A stretch of 64,000 bases of DNA from Microbacteriaceae bacterium. Lineage in GTDB: Bacteria > Actinomycetota > Actinomycetes > Actinomycetales > Microbacteriaceae. The position numbers and the translations under genes were made by a program. The stretch is taken from positions 1 to 64,000 of the forward strand of contig JAODME010000002.1 in assembly GCA_025465095.1 (NCBI GenBank), given 5' to 3'. The number at the start of each line of letters is the position of its first letter. Within the stretch, counting starts at the first letter, position 1. The notes beneath the pieces were generated by a model, which worked only from the letters and a program-made list of their open reading frames with translations, had not been told where the DNA came from and searched no databases. This document shows, in pieces, positions 20,306-28,869 of this stretch.

Positions 20306-20482
20306 CGCAACCCGGGTGATCACGCCGACGAAAAAGGCGGCCGACGTGGCACATCAGGAGCTCGCTACGCTGCGCCCCGACCACGAGGGCTACCTGCGAG
20401 CCCGGATTGAACAACGACAAGTCTCCCGCGCCGCGCCGGGTCTATACGCTGGAGACCGACTGACGGAAGGCAGACAGGCGCC

Positions 20483-21046
20483 ATGCGGAGATTGAGCTAC
20501 GGCATGAACCTGACCTTGGACGGCTACATCGCTGCGCCCGGCGATGACATCGGCTGGAGCGAGCCGAGCGACGAACTGTTCCAGTGGTGGCTCGATCAGG
20601 AGCGGGCGATCGGATTGTTGCTGTATGGGCGCAAGCTGTGGGAGGCCATGAGTTCCTACTGGCCGACCGGCGACCAACACCCCGGTGCCACGCAGGCGCA
20701 GATCGAGTTCGCGCGGAACTGGCGGGACACACCGAAGGTGGTGTTCTCCTCGGCGGTGGAGAAGGTCGACTGGAACACCCGCCTGGTCACCGGCGACGCG
20801 GTCTCCGAGATCACCCGGCTCAAGGCTGAGGACGGCGAGCCGATGAGGGTGGGTGGTGCAACGCTCGCCGGGGCGGCCATGCGTGCAGGACTGATCGACG
20901 AGTACACCATCGTGACCCATCCGGTCCTGGTGGGCGGCGGCACGCCGTTCTTCGCCGCGCTGGATAGCTGGGTGAACCTGAACCTGGTGGAGACGCGGAC
21001 GTTTCCCGGCGGTGTGGTTCTAACCAGGTACGAGACGAGGTGCTGA
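20483..21046 (+). CDS. Dihydrofolate reductase family protein (RibD C-terminal-like)
   Basis: 187 residues of the RibD_C/DHFR fold, opening RRLSYGMNLTLDGYIA and carrying MRVGGATLAGAAMRAGLIDEY, the NADPH-binding and dimer region of this family, then HPVLVGGGTPFF. Such stand-alone proteins are probably NADPH-dependent reductases of unknown substrate. GGAAGG precedes ATG 20483 by about 12 bases, and TATACG upstream may be a -10 element. It is the only plus-strand gene inside the tRNA-Phe element and may be cargo. Confidence 0.85.
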   Translation: MRRLSYGMNLTLDGYIAAPGDDIGWSEPSDELFQWWLDQERAIGLLLYGRKLWEAMSSYWPTGDQHPGATQAQIEFARNWRDTPKVVFSSAVEKVDWNTRLVTGDAVSEITRLKAEDGEPMRVGGATLAGAAMRAGLIDEYTIVTHPVLVGGGTPFFAALDSWVNLNLVETRTFPGGVVLTRYETRC

Positions 21047-21192
21047 GCGCCAACTTCAGTCGACGGTCGAAGTCGAGCTTATGCAGGCTTCCACCGACCC
21101 GGTACTGCGAAACGAACTGAACCACCTGAGGCTAGTAAGGAGGATTCCTGATCAGCGCGCCGATTATTCGACGAGAACACCCCAGGCTCATC

Positions 21193-21234
21193 GAGAATCG
21201 AAGAGTCACCGGATCGAGGTCGGTCGGAGCCACC
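21193..21234 (+). repeat. attR: diverged copy of the tRNA-Phe 3' half
   Basis: Matches 18130-18171 at 37 of 42 positions, including the T arm and acceptor end. It is not a complete tRNA: no D arm or 5' acceptor strand precedes it. It marks the distal end of the integrated element, just before the zinc peptidase gene. Its five differences suggest an old insertion or an attachment site imported with the element. Confidence 0.75.
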
Positions 21235-21253
21235 ACAGCGGCGTTCGTCGCTC

Positions 21254-22135
21254 CTAGAGCTGATCGGCACCCGTCGCGAACGTGTCGCACACGCCGGGTC
21301 CACCGTCATAGCCCGCGCTGAACCAACGCTGCCGCTGCTCGCTCGATCCGTGCGTCCAGGTCTCCGGGTTCACTCCTCCTCCCGCGGACTGCTGGATGCG
21401 GTCGTCTCCGACGGCGGATGCCGCACTGAGCGCATCCTGCACCTGCTGACCGGTCACGGGCTCGAGGAACGGCACCCCGCTCTCGTCCTCGGTTTGCGAT
21501 GCGCCGGCAACCCACGCGCCAGCGAAGCAGTCAGCCTGCACCTCGAGTCGGATTGCGTCGGAACCCGGTCCGGTGTCCGACCTGTCCGTTCCCTCGAAGA
21601 GGCCCCCGATCTGCTGAATGTGGTGCCCGAACTCGTGCGCCACGACGTAGAGCTCCGCGAGCGTGCCTTCGCTTGCCCCGAAGCGATCGCGCAGGTCGGC
21701 GTAGAACGACGTGTCGATGTAGATCGTCTCGTCGAGCGGGCAGTAGAACGGTCCGGTCGCGCTCGAGGCGTTGCCGCATCCGGTGGTCGTCGTCTGGTCG
21801 AAGAGGATCAACGCAGGCTCACGGTATTCGATACCGATTGCCGGAGCCTGAGCGACCCAATAGTCCTCGAGCGAACTGTAGGCACCAACCATGCGGCAGT
21901 CCACGTTCGCGTTGGCGTCCTCCCCCACCTGGCATTCGGACAGCTCGGTGTCGCCAGAGGCGTCACCACCGCCGCCAACGCCGACTCCGAGGCCGCCGAG
22001 GTCGACCCCGAATAGCTGTGACAGCAGGAAGATCGCGATCACGCCGACTCCGCCGCCTCCCACGGCGAGACCGGTCGTGCGCCCACGACGTCGCACCTTG
22101 CTGTTGCCGATGTTCGAGTTGTCGTTGAACGTCAT
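21254..22135 (-). CDS. Neutral zinc metallopeptidase (YpfJ family)
   Basis: 293 residues: a short cytoplasmic N terminus, one transmembrane helix at about 22-43, then an external domain with the zinc site HEFGHH at 167-172 and a downstream RLEVQADCFAGAW segment that supplies the third ligand. The family is widespread and has no established substrate. The start at MTFNDNSN (22135) is preferred; the open frame to 22267 crosses the divergent trxA region. Confidence 0.9.
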   Translation of the reverse strand: MTFNDNSNIGNSKVRRRGRTTGLAVGGGGVGVIAIFLLSQLFGVDLGGLGVGVGGGGDASGDTELSECQVGEDANANVDCRMVGAYSSLEDYWVAQAPAIGIEYREPALILFDQTTTTGCGNASSATGPFYCPLDETIYIDTSFYADLRDRFGASEGTLAELYVVAHEFGHHIQQIGGLFEGTDRSDTGPGSDAIRLEVQADCFAGAWVAGASQTEDESGVPFLEPVTGQQVQDALSAASAVGDDRIQQSAGGGVNPETWTHGSSEQRQRWFSAGYDGGPGVCDTFATGADQL

Positions 22136-22260
22136 GCACTCACGGTACTGAAGCGGACGACCGCAGCAGGCCTTCGCCGCCCCGTTCTCGGGAACAATTA
22201 ACAGGCCCCGGTGGTTGTGCATGACTGGCCATACGACATCCGATAAGAATTGAGGAACCA

Positions 22261-22638
22261 ATGGCAACTATCGAATTGACCCACGACGTCTTCGAAAAGA
22301 CTGTCACGAGCCCGGGAATCACGCTCGTCGACTTCTGGGCTGACTGGTGCGGCCCGTGCAAGCAGTTCTCCCCCATCTACGACGCGGCCAGCGAGCAGCA
22401 CAGCGACGTCACCTTCGGCAAGGTCGACACCGAGGCCGAGCAGGCACTGGCAGGCGCCGCGGGAATCACCTCGATTCCGACGCTCATGGCCTTCCGCGAC
22501 GGGGTCCTGGTGTTCTCGCAGCCCGGCGCACTGCCCGCTCCCGCGCTGGAGCAGGTCATCGCGGCGGTCAAGGGCCTCGATATGGACCTGGTGCACGCCG
22601 AGATCGCGAAGCAGCAGGCTGGCGACGCCCCGAAGTAG
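22261..22638 (+). CDS. trxA: Thioredoxin
   Basis: 125 residues with the redox motif WCGPCK at 29-34, the cis-proline loop SIPT and the full thioredoxin fold, followed by an unusual charged C-terminal extension (about 106-125, EIAKQQAGDAPK). Reduces cytosolic disulfides. A GAGGA ribosome site precedes ATG 22261. The divergent zinc peptidase starts 126 bases away. The extension after the last helix is longer than in classical TrxA. Confidence 0.96.
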   Translation: MATIELTHDVFEKTVTSPGITLVDFWADWCGPCKQFSPIYDAASEQHSDVTFGKVDTEAEQALAGAAGITSIPTLMAFRDGVLVFSQPGALPAPALEQVIAAVKGLDMDLVHAEIAKQQAGDAPK

Positions 22639-22658
22639 CGCCACCCCCGAGATGAAGA

Positions 22659-22674
22659 CCCCCCGTTCTGGGGG
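22659..22674. terminator. Weak GC hairpin after trxA
   Basis: A C-run and a G-run separated by GTTCT can form a five-base-pair stem 20 bases after the trxA stop. There is no T tract, so this is a weak candidate terminator. Confidence 0.35.
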
Positions 22675-22767
22675 CCGCGACCCGCGCCGCCAGCGTGACA
22701 GCATGCAACACACCCCGTTACCCGGCGAGGTGAATCGAACCCTGCTACCCGAGCAAGGAGACGAACA

Positions 22768-23946
22768 TTGTTGTGGATTTTTGCTGGCATTTTCGCCCTG
22801 ACCGTAGGTACCGCCTACCTGGCGCTGCGTCACAGGTGGCGCCGACAAGGAGGTGGCCTTTCCGAGATCACCGCTGGCGCGATGATCGGCCGCGCCGCGG
22901 CTCCGTCGTTCGACATCGAACCGGTCGAGGACGGGCCGATCGTATTCGGCAGGCACCACGTGCAGTTTCTTGCGGACCCCACCGACTCGAACCGGTCGGT
23001 GGAGGAGGATCAGCGTCTGCTCGCGGCCCGCCGAATCTCCATCACCGACACCGATGTCCGCAAGCTGGTGAAGCTCGACGGAACGACGAGCAGTCAACGC
23101 GAGCGGCTACTGGACGAACGGCTTTCCGGGATCATCCGCGACCCCTCCGCCGAGTCCACCAATGCCGGGCGGAAACCCGCGATCGCCGCGCTGCTCGAGC
23201 GCCAATTCGGAATCGACCACAACACGATGCTGTGCGTCGGCGCCAATGCTCGCCACCTCGCCACCCCGGACGGCATCGGCGACGGAGTGATCTCCGGGAT
23301 CAAGCTCTCCAGCAAGTCGTGGGAGCAGACCGCGCGAGGATGTCGCGATGAGCTGCAGTGGCAGCTTCACGTCACTGCATCCGACCGGCTGCTGTTGGCT
23401 GTCGAAGATCGCAACAGCCGCCTGCTCCATCACGGCTGGGTGGTCCGGGACGGGCTCCGCATCGCCCAACTCGTCGAGCACGCCGACGCGTTCATCCGCG
23501 AACTCGACGAGCGCCGCGGCGCTCGCGTCCGGGTCGCACCGGTCGACCGTTACGACTGGTCAACCTCAGAATCAGAGCGGATGCTCGCCTCTTACGCGCA
23601 CGGAACCAGCCTGCTCGTGCTGGCCCAGGAATTCGACGTTCGAGTGAGCGTGGTGGTCCACGAGCTCGCCCGTCGGCTGCTCAACGTACACGGCCCGCTC
23701 AACGACTCGACAGCGCGGCGATTCGGCGACCCGTGGACGAAGGCGGACTCCGAGGAGCTGTGCCTCGAATACCACGAGGGCATCGATTTGAAATCGATCG
23801 CAGAGCGGATGGGATGGGACCCGCTGACTCTCGCGTTCCAGTTGTTGAACGCGGGGTGGGTTGCCGTGCCCGATGAGTTGCCCGCAACTGTCGAGCCCCT
23901 CAGCTCAAGGCGCGTCCACATACTCGAGCGCGTCATCGCGAGTTGA
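22768..23946 (+). CDS. Membrane-anchored YqaJ/PD-(D/E)XK-like protein with C-terminal helical repeats
   Basis: 392 residues, not assigned to a known gene. A transmembrane helix (about 2-20) is followed by RHRWRR. Residues 88-215 look like the YqaJ exonuclease family: ISITDTDVRKL, ATPDG at 165-169, GIK at 177-179 and DELQWQLHVTASD at 194-206. In active members the second motif is E-x-K; here Gly177 replaces the acidic residue, so activity is doubtful. Two similar C-terminal units each begin with W[ST] and contain L..LA or LK.IA helices (263-305 and 323-365), helix-turn-helix-like. The TTG start has a strong AAGGAG site seven bases ahead. Confidence 0.6.
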   Translation: MLWIFAGIFALTVGTAYLALRHRWRRQGGGLSEITAGAMIGRAAAPSFDIEPVEDGPIVFGRHHVQFLADPTDSNRSVEEDQRLLAARRISITDTDVRKLVKLDGTTSSQRERLLDERLSGIIRDPSAESTNAGRKPAIAALLERQFGIDHNTMLCVGANARHLATPDGIGDGVISGIKLSSKSWEQTARGCRDELQWQLHVTASDRLLLAVEDRNSRLLHHGWVVRDGLRIAQLVEHADAFIRELDERRGARVRVAPVDRYDWSTSESERMLASYAHGTSLLVLAQEFDVRVSVVVHELARRLLNVHGPLNDSTARRFGDPWTKADSEELCLEYHEGIDLKSIAERMGWDPLTLAFQLLNAGWVAVPDELPATVEPLSSRRVHILERVIAS

Positions 23947-23994
23947 GCCGCGGCACGTGGCGCGCGACTCGTTCGGGGTACGAAGCCGAAGGGC

Positions 23995-25026
23995 CTAGGC
24001 GAGCAGGTCGCGCACCATCGGGATGACCTTCGTTCCGTACAGCTCAATCGCATGCAGGAGCTTTCCGTGCGCGAGCGGACCGGCGCTGTACTTGAGGTCG
24101 AACCGACTGATTCCGAGCGTCTTCGCGGTCGCCGCGATCTTTTGCGCCACCGTCTGGGGCGAGCCGACGTAGAGCGAGCCGTGATCGATCTCGTTCTCGA
24201 ACTCGTCCCGACTCATCGGACCCCAGCCCCGCTCGGCGCCGATCCGGTCCCGCATGATCTTGTAGTCGGGAAAGAGCTCTTCGCGGGCCTGCTCGTCCGT
24301 GTCCGCGATGTAGCCGGGCGAGTGCACCCCAATCGGCAGGCTTGGCGTCTCCAGTTGCGCGAGCGCGCGATGGTAGAGGTCGACGTAGGGCGCAAACCGT
24401 TTCGGGTCGCCGCCGATGATCGCGAGCATCAGCGGCATGCGGTGCCGTGCGGCCCGCACGACGGACTCGGGGCTTCCGCCGACGCCGATCCAGGTCTTCA
24501 ACTGTCCGGATTCGGTAGTGGGGTAAACGCGCTGGTCGACGAGTGGTGCGCGAGTGTTGCCCTGCCAGCTGATGGGCTGTTCGGTGAGCAGTTGCGAGAA
24601 GAGGTCAAGCTTCTCCTCGAACAGCTCCTGGTACTGGCTCAGCTCGAAGCCGAACAGCGGAAACGACTCAGTGAAGGATCCGCGGCCGAGGATGACCTCG
24701 GCTCGGCCGTTCGATACGGCGTCGAGCGTCGCGAATCGCTGGAACACGCGGATCGGGTCATCCGAACTGAGAACGGTGACGGCGGATCCGAGGCGGATCC
24801 GCTTCGTCCGACCGGCGATCGCCGAAAGCACCACCTCGGGCGCGGAGACCGCGAAGTCGGCGCGATGATGCTCGCCCAGCCCGAAGAAGTCCACACCGAC
24901 CTCATCGGCAAGGACGGCCTCATCGCTCACATCGCGGATCACCTGCGCGAAGCTCAACGGCTTCCCATCGGTGCCGTTGGTGACATCCCCGAAGGTGTCC
25001 AGTCCGAGTTCCAGTTGCTGAGCCAT
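23995..25026 (-). CDS. LLM class flavin-dependent oxidoreductase
   Basis: 343-residue luciferase-like monooxygenase. It has the TIM-barrel core with FFGLGEHHRADFA, LGSAVTVLSSDDPIRVFQRFATLD and WIGVGGSPESVV. Substrate unknown. ATG 25026 (MAQQLELGLDTFGD) follows a GGGAG ribosome site; the 49-codon extension to 25173 is rejected. It is divergent from fdhA across 214 bases that must hold both promoters. Confidence 0.88.
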   Translation of the reverse strand: MAQQLELGLDTFGDVTNGTDGKPLSFAQVIRDVSDEAVLADEVGVDFFGLGEHHRADFAVSAPEVVLSAIAGRTKRIRLGSAVTVLSSDDPIRVFQRFATLDAVSNGRAEVILGRGSFTESFPLFGFELSQYQELFEEKLDLFSQLLTEQPISWQGNTRAPLVDQRVYPTTESGQLKTWIGVGGSPESVVRAARHRMPLMLAIIGGDPKRFAPYVDLYHRALAQLETPSLPIGVHSPGYIADTDEQAREELFPDYKIMRDRIGAERGWGPMSRDEFENEIDHGSLYVGSPQTVAQKIAATAKTLGISRFDLKYSAGPLAHGKLLHAIELYGTKVIPMVRDLLA

Positions 25027-25240
25027 GCCGCTCTCCCGTGTGAGTAGTTTCAATGCAAACGTATCGTCTTGTGCAACCGCTAGGGGTTCGCGGGCATTCC
25101 TCGAGGCGGCTGCTCGCCCGAACGCGGCGAGGACTGTGCGGATCATAGTGGGTAGCGCTGGGATCGCGTTCACTCAGTAGTCCTACCCTGACTGCATACC
25201 GGGACCTCCACCGGGTCCTGACCGATCAAGGAGGATCACT

Positions 25241-26455
25241 GTGGCAGAAAACAGAGCAGTCGCCTACAAGGCAGCCGGGAAGGTCGAAGTCATCGATATC
25301 GACTACCCCACGTTCGAACTCAAGGACGGGCCGGGGGTCAATCCCGCGAACGTCGGACGCCAGGTGCGGCACGGCGTCATTCTGAAGACTGTCGCCACGA
25401 ACATCTGCGGATCGGACCAGCACATGGTGCGCGGGCGGACGACCGCACCACCGAACCTCGTGTTGGGCCACGAGATCACCGGCGAAGTTGTCGAGTGCGG
25501 CCCCGACGTCGAGTTCGTGAAGGTGGGCGACATCGTCTCCGTTCCGTTCAACATCGCCTGTGGTCGTTGTCGCAACTGCAAGGAGCGCAAGACCGGAATC
25601 TGCCTCAACGTCAACCCGGATCGCCCGGGCAGCGCCTACGGCTACGTCGACATGGGCGGCTGGGTCGGCGGACAAGCGGAATACGTGCTCGTGCCGTACG
25701 CCGACTGGAACCTTTTGGTTTTCCCGGACCGCGACCAGGCGCTGGAGAAGATCATGGACCTCACGATGCTGTCCGACATCTTCCCGACCGGCTTCCACGG
25801 TGCCGTATCCGCGGGCGTCGGCGTGGGCTCCACCGTGTATGTCGCGGGGGCTGGACCCGTCGGACTCGCCGCCGCTACAGGGGCGATGCTGCTCGGCGCC
25901 GCCGCCGTGATCGTCGGCGACCTGAACGCCGACCGGCTCGCGCAGGCCCGAACCTTCGGTTGCGAAACGGTCGATCTCACTCAGGGCGATCTGGTTGGTC
26001 AGATCGAGCAGATCCTGGGTGTTCCTGAGGTCGATTGCGGCGTCGACGCGGTGGGTTTCGAGGCTCGGGCACACGGCAAGGACGCGGGCGAAGCGCCAGC
26101 GACCGTGCTGAACTCGCTCATGGACGTCACCGCGGCCGGCGGCGCACTGGGTATCCCCGGACTGTACGTCACCGGTGACCCGGGCGGAATCGACGAAGCC
26201 GCACAGAAGGGGTCGCTCTCGCTGAGTCTCGGCACCGGGTGGGCGAAGTCCCTGTCGTTCACGACCGGCCAGTGCCCGGTGATGAAGTACAACCGCGGCC
26301 TGATGATGGCCATCCTGCACGATCGGGTGTCCATCGCCAAGAACGTGAACGCGAAGTCGATCACGCTGGAGGACGCGCCACGGGGCTACGCCGAGTTCGA
26401 TGCGGGCGCAGCAACCAAGTACGTGCTCAACCCGAACGGATACCTCGCCGCGTAG
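25241..26455 (+). CDS. fdhA: Zinc-dependent formaldehyde dehydrogenase, glutathione-independent
   Basis: 404-residue zinc alcohol dehydrogenase family member close to Pseudomonas FdhA, which oxidises formaldehyde to formate with tightly bound NAD. Visible features are the catalytic zinc region NICGSDQHMVRGR and GHEITGEV, the structural zinc cysteines in CGRCRNCKERKTGIC, the long FdhA-specific insert QAEYVLVPYADWNLLVF and the NAD fold VAGAGPVGLAA. GTG 25241 has a perfect AAGGAGG site. Downstream convergent genes encode a formate dehydrogenase-like molybdoenzyme, so the product formate may be handled next door. Confidence 0.93.
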   Translation: MAENRAVAYKAAGKVEVIDIDYPTFELKDGPGVNPANVGRQVRHGVILKTVATNICGSDQHMVRGRTTAPPNLVLGHEITGEVVECGPDVEFVKVGDIVSVPFNIACGRCRNCKERKTGICLNVNPDRPGSAYGYVDMGGWVGGQAEYVLVPYADWNLLVFPDRDQALEKIMDLTMLSDIFPTGFHGAVSAGVGVGSTVYVAGAGPVGLAAATGAMLLGAAAVIVGDLNADRLAQARTFGCETVDLTQGDLVGQIEQILGVPEVDCGVDAVGFEARAHGKDAGEAPATVLNSLMDVTAAGGALGIPGLYVTGDPGGIDEAAQKGSLSLSLGTGWAKSLSFTTGQCPVMKYNRGLMMAILHDRVSIAKNVNAKSITLEDAPRGYAEFDAGAATKYVLNPNGYLAA

Positions 26456-26466
26456 CATCCGCAGCA

Positions 26467-26512
26467 CCACCGCACGAGGGCCGTCGACCTCCTGGTCGGC
26501 GGCCCTCGGTGG
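26467..26512. terminator. Bidirectional hairpin between fdhA and the molybdoenzyme gene
   Basis: CCACC...GGTGG encloses GAGGGCC...GGCCCTC, giving about 12 base pairs with a four-base bulge and an 18-base loop region. It fills the 59-base gap between two convergent stops, so it can terminate both transcripts. No T tract, as often in actinobacteria. Confidence 0.7.
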
Positions 26513-26514
26513 TC

Positions 26515-28869
26515 CTACGGAACGCCGACTCGCGCGTTGGGATCGGTTCGCAGCTCGAGCAGTGAACCCTCGCGCACCTCGGCCGGCTCGATGCGCACGA
26601 CGACGGACTTCGACGTGGGGGTGTTGCTGCCCTCCGCCGCGCTGCCGAGCGGAACGAGCACGTTCGCCTCAGGGAAGTACGCCGCGGCGCAACCACGAGC
26701 ACTCGGGTAGGAAACCACCCGGAACTTGCGCAATACCCGATCCGGTTCATCCTTCCACTCGCTGAAAATGTCGACAGACTGGCCATCGCGCAGGCCCAAC
26801 TCCTCGATGTCGAGCGGGTTGATGAACACGACGTTCCGGCCCTGCTTGATGCCGCGGTACCTGTCGTTGAGGCTGTAGATCGTCGAGTTGAACTGGTCGT
26901 GCGAGCGCAGCGTCTGCAACAGCAGCCTGCCGGGCGGACGCTCGACGTGCTCAAGCTCATTGACCGTGAACGTCGCCTTGCCTGTCGGGGTGTGGAACTT
27001 GCGGGAATCGCGCGGGCCGTTGGGCAGCACAAATCCGTCCTTGTGCCGAATCCGCTCGTTGTAATTCTCGCAACCCGGCACCACCCGCGAGATATGATCC
27101 CGAATCGTGTCGTAGTCGCGCTCAAAGCCGGCCCAGTCGACGGGCACCGTGTCCCCGAGAACGGCTCGAGCTAGCCGCGAGATGATCGACACCTCCGAGA
27201 GCAGGTTGGGCGAGACCGGGTCGATCCGACCGAACGACGAGTGCACCGCTGACACGGTGTCCTCGACCGTCACGAACTGCTCACCGCTGGCCTGCAGGTC
27301 GATCTCCGTGCGCCCCATCGTCGGCAGAATAAGAGCCTCATCGCCGATCACGACATGCGACCGGTTGAGCTTTGTCGAGACCTGCACCGTCATCTCGGTA
27401 CCGCGCATCGCCGCCTCTGCCGCGTTCGTGTCTGAGATCACCGCGACGAGGTTGCCGCCGACGGCGAACCACACCTTGATATCGCCGCGCTGCATCGCCT
27501 CGATACCCTGGATACTGTCGACGCCATGCTCACGCGGGAGCGCGAAGCCGAACTCCTTCTCGAGCGCGTCCATGAACGGCTCCGGCATCTTCTCCCAGAT
27601 GCCCATCGTGCGGTCGCCCTGCACGTTGCTGTGTCCGCGGATCGGGGACGCTCCGGCACCGGGTTTTCCGATGTTGCCGCGCAGCAGCAGCAGATTGATG
27701 ATCTCCTTGATCGCCGCCACGGCCTTCTTCTGCTGCGTGAGACCCATCGCCCAGGTGATGATGACCCGTTCGGAACGGATGTACCGGTAGGCGAGCTCAT
27801 CGATTTCCGCCGTGGTCAGCCCCGTCGCATCCGCCACCGCCTGATCGTCGAGGTCGGCCAGGTGGGCGCGAAGCTCCTCGAGCCCGACGCAGTGCTCCTC
27901 GAGGAAAGCGTGATCGAGGATGGTGCCGGGGGCCGCCGCCTCGGCATCGAGCACCCGCTTGGAGATCGCCTGCATCAGGGCCATGTCGCCGCCGAGCCGG
28001 ATCTGCAGGAACTGGTCGGCGAGGGCCGTGCCCTTGCCGATGATTCCGCGCACCTTCTGCGGGTTCTTGTACCGCATCAACCCCGCCTCCGGCAGGGGAT
28101 TCACCGCGACAATCTTCGCGCCTTTGGCCTTCGCGTCTTCGAGGGCGCTGAGCATGCGCGGATGATTCGTGCCAGGGTTTTGGCCCATGATGATGATCAG
28201 GTCCGCCTTCTCGAAGTCCGAGTAGAGGATCGTGGCCTTTCCCACTCCCAGCATTTCGCCCATCGCCGCGCCGGTCGACTCGTGACACATGTTCGAGCAG
28301 TCGGGCAGATTGTTTGTGCCGAACGCGCGCACGAACAACTGGTAGATGAACGCGGCCTCGTTCGAGGTGCGGCCGCTCGTATAGAACGCGGCCTCGTTCG
28401 GCGAGTCGAGCCCGTTGAGCTTCTTCGCGATGATCTCGAACGCGCGATCCCAGCTCACCGGTTCGTAGTGATCCTTGCCTGCGGGCTTGTAGACCGGTTC
28501 GATGAGCCGGCCCTGCATGCCGAGCCAGTACTCCGACTTGTCGAGCAGGTCGGTCACCGAGTGCTCCGCCCAGAAGCTCGTCGGAACCGTCAGCGGCGTC
28601 GCCTCCCAGGTGACCGCTTTGGCGCCGTTCTCGCAGAACTCGGCGATCTTGCGATGGTCGGGGTCCGGCCACGCGCAGCTCATGCAGTCGAATCCGTCCT
28701 TCTGGTTGAGGGCGGTGAACAGCTTGAGGCTGCGCGGAATGCCCATGGTCGCGAGCGCCGGCGCCATCGAATGCACCACTCCGGGCACTCCTGCGACCCA
28801 CTCCTTCGGCTTGCTGACCTCGAACTCGTCGTCGGAGGATCCGGACATCGCGGGTTTCATGGTGTTCAC
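26515..28869 (-). CDS. FdhF/YdeP family molybdopterin oxidoreductase
   Basis: 784-residue bis-MGD enzyme, probably a cytoplasmic formate dehydrogenase or related oxidoreductase. The N terminus has DCMSCAWPDP (Cys62 and Cys65) with Cys79, and lacks the full ferredoxin-like domain of large FDHs. The active-site segment is SNMCHESTG with Cys195 as candidate molybdenum ligand. MGQNPGTNHPRML and the C-terminal MopB_CT domain with LLQTLRSHDQFNST follow. It overlaps fdhD by four bases (GTGA). FdhD supplies sulfur to the molybdenum cofactor, which supports formate dehydrogenase-type chemistry. Close relatives include acid-resistance YdeP, whose substrate is uncertain. Confidence 0.9.
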   Translation of the reverse strand: MNTMKPAMSGSSDDEFEVSKPKEWVAGVPGVVHSMAPALATMGIPRSLKLFTALNQKDGFDCMSCAWPDPDHRKIAEFCENGAKAVTWEATPLTVPTSFWAEHSVTDLLDKSEYWLGMQGRLIEPVYKPAGKDHYEPVSWDRAFEIIAKKLNGLDSPNEAAFYTSGRTSNEAAFIYQLFVRAFGTNNLPDCSNMCHESTGAAMGEMLGVGKATILYSDFEKADLIIIMGQNPGTNHPRMLSALEDAKAKGAKIVAVNPLPEAGLMRYKNPQKVRGIIGKGTALADQFLQIRLGGDMALMQAISKRVLDAEAAAPGTILDHAFLEEHCVGLEELRAHLADLDDQAVADATGLTTAEIDELAYRYIRSERVIITWAMGLTQQKKAVAAIKEIINLLLLRGNIGKPGAGASPIRGHSNVQGDRTMGIWEKMPEPFMDALEKEFGFALPREHGVDSIQGIEAMQRGDIKVWFAVGGNLVAVISDTNAAEAAMRGTEMTVQVSTKLNRSHVVIGDEALILPTMGRTEIDLQASGEQFVTVEDTVSAVHSSFGRIDPVSPNLLSEVSIISRLARAVLGDTVPVDWAGFERDYDTIRDHISRVVPGCENYNERIRHKDGFVLPNGPRDSRKFHTPTGKATFTVNELEHVERPPGRLLLQTLRSHDQFNSTIYSLNDRYRGIKQGRNVVFINPLDIEELGLRDGQSVDIFSEWKDEPDRVLRKFRVVSYPSARGCAAAYFPEANVLVPLGSAAEGSNTPTSKSVVVRIEPAEVREGSLLELRTDPNARVGVP

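Larger units (their letters stand above)
18097..21234. mobile_element. Decayed integrative element at tRNA-Phe
   Basis: About 3.1 kb bounded by the tRNA-Phe 3' half and an imperfect copy of it. In order it contains a truncated tyrosine recombinase, an Abi-like HEPN gene, a coupled unknown gene, a frameshifted second recombinase and a RibD/DHFR-fold gene. G+C is clearly lower than in the flanks in parts (30 of 60 bases in 19681-19740). No replication or transfer genes remain, so it is a remnant, possibly of two successive insertions at one site. Confidence 0.75.

Noticed and set aside
21171-21234. Second complete tRNA-Phe gene
   Set aside because: Only the 3' half is present; there is no D arm or 5' acceptor strand, so it is an attachment-site copy.
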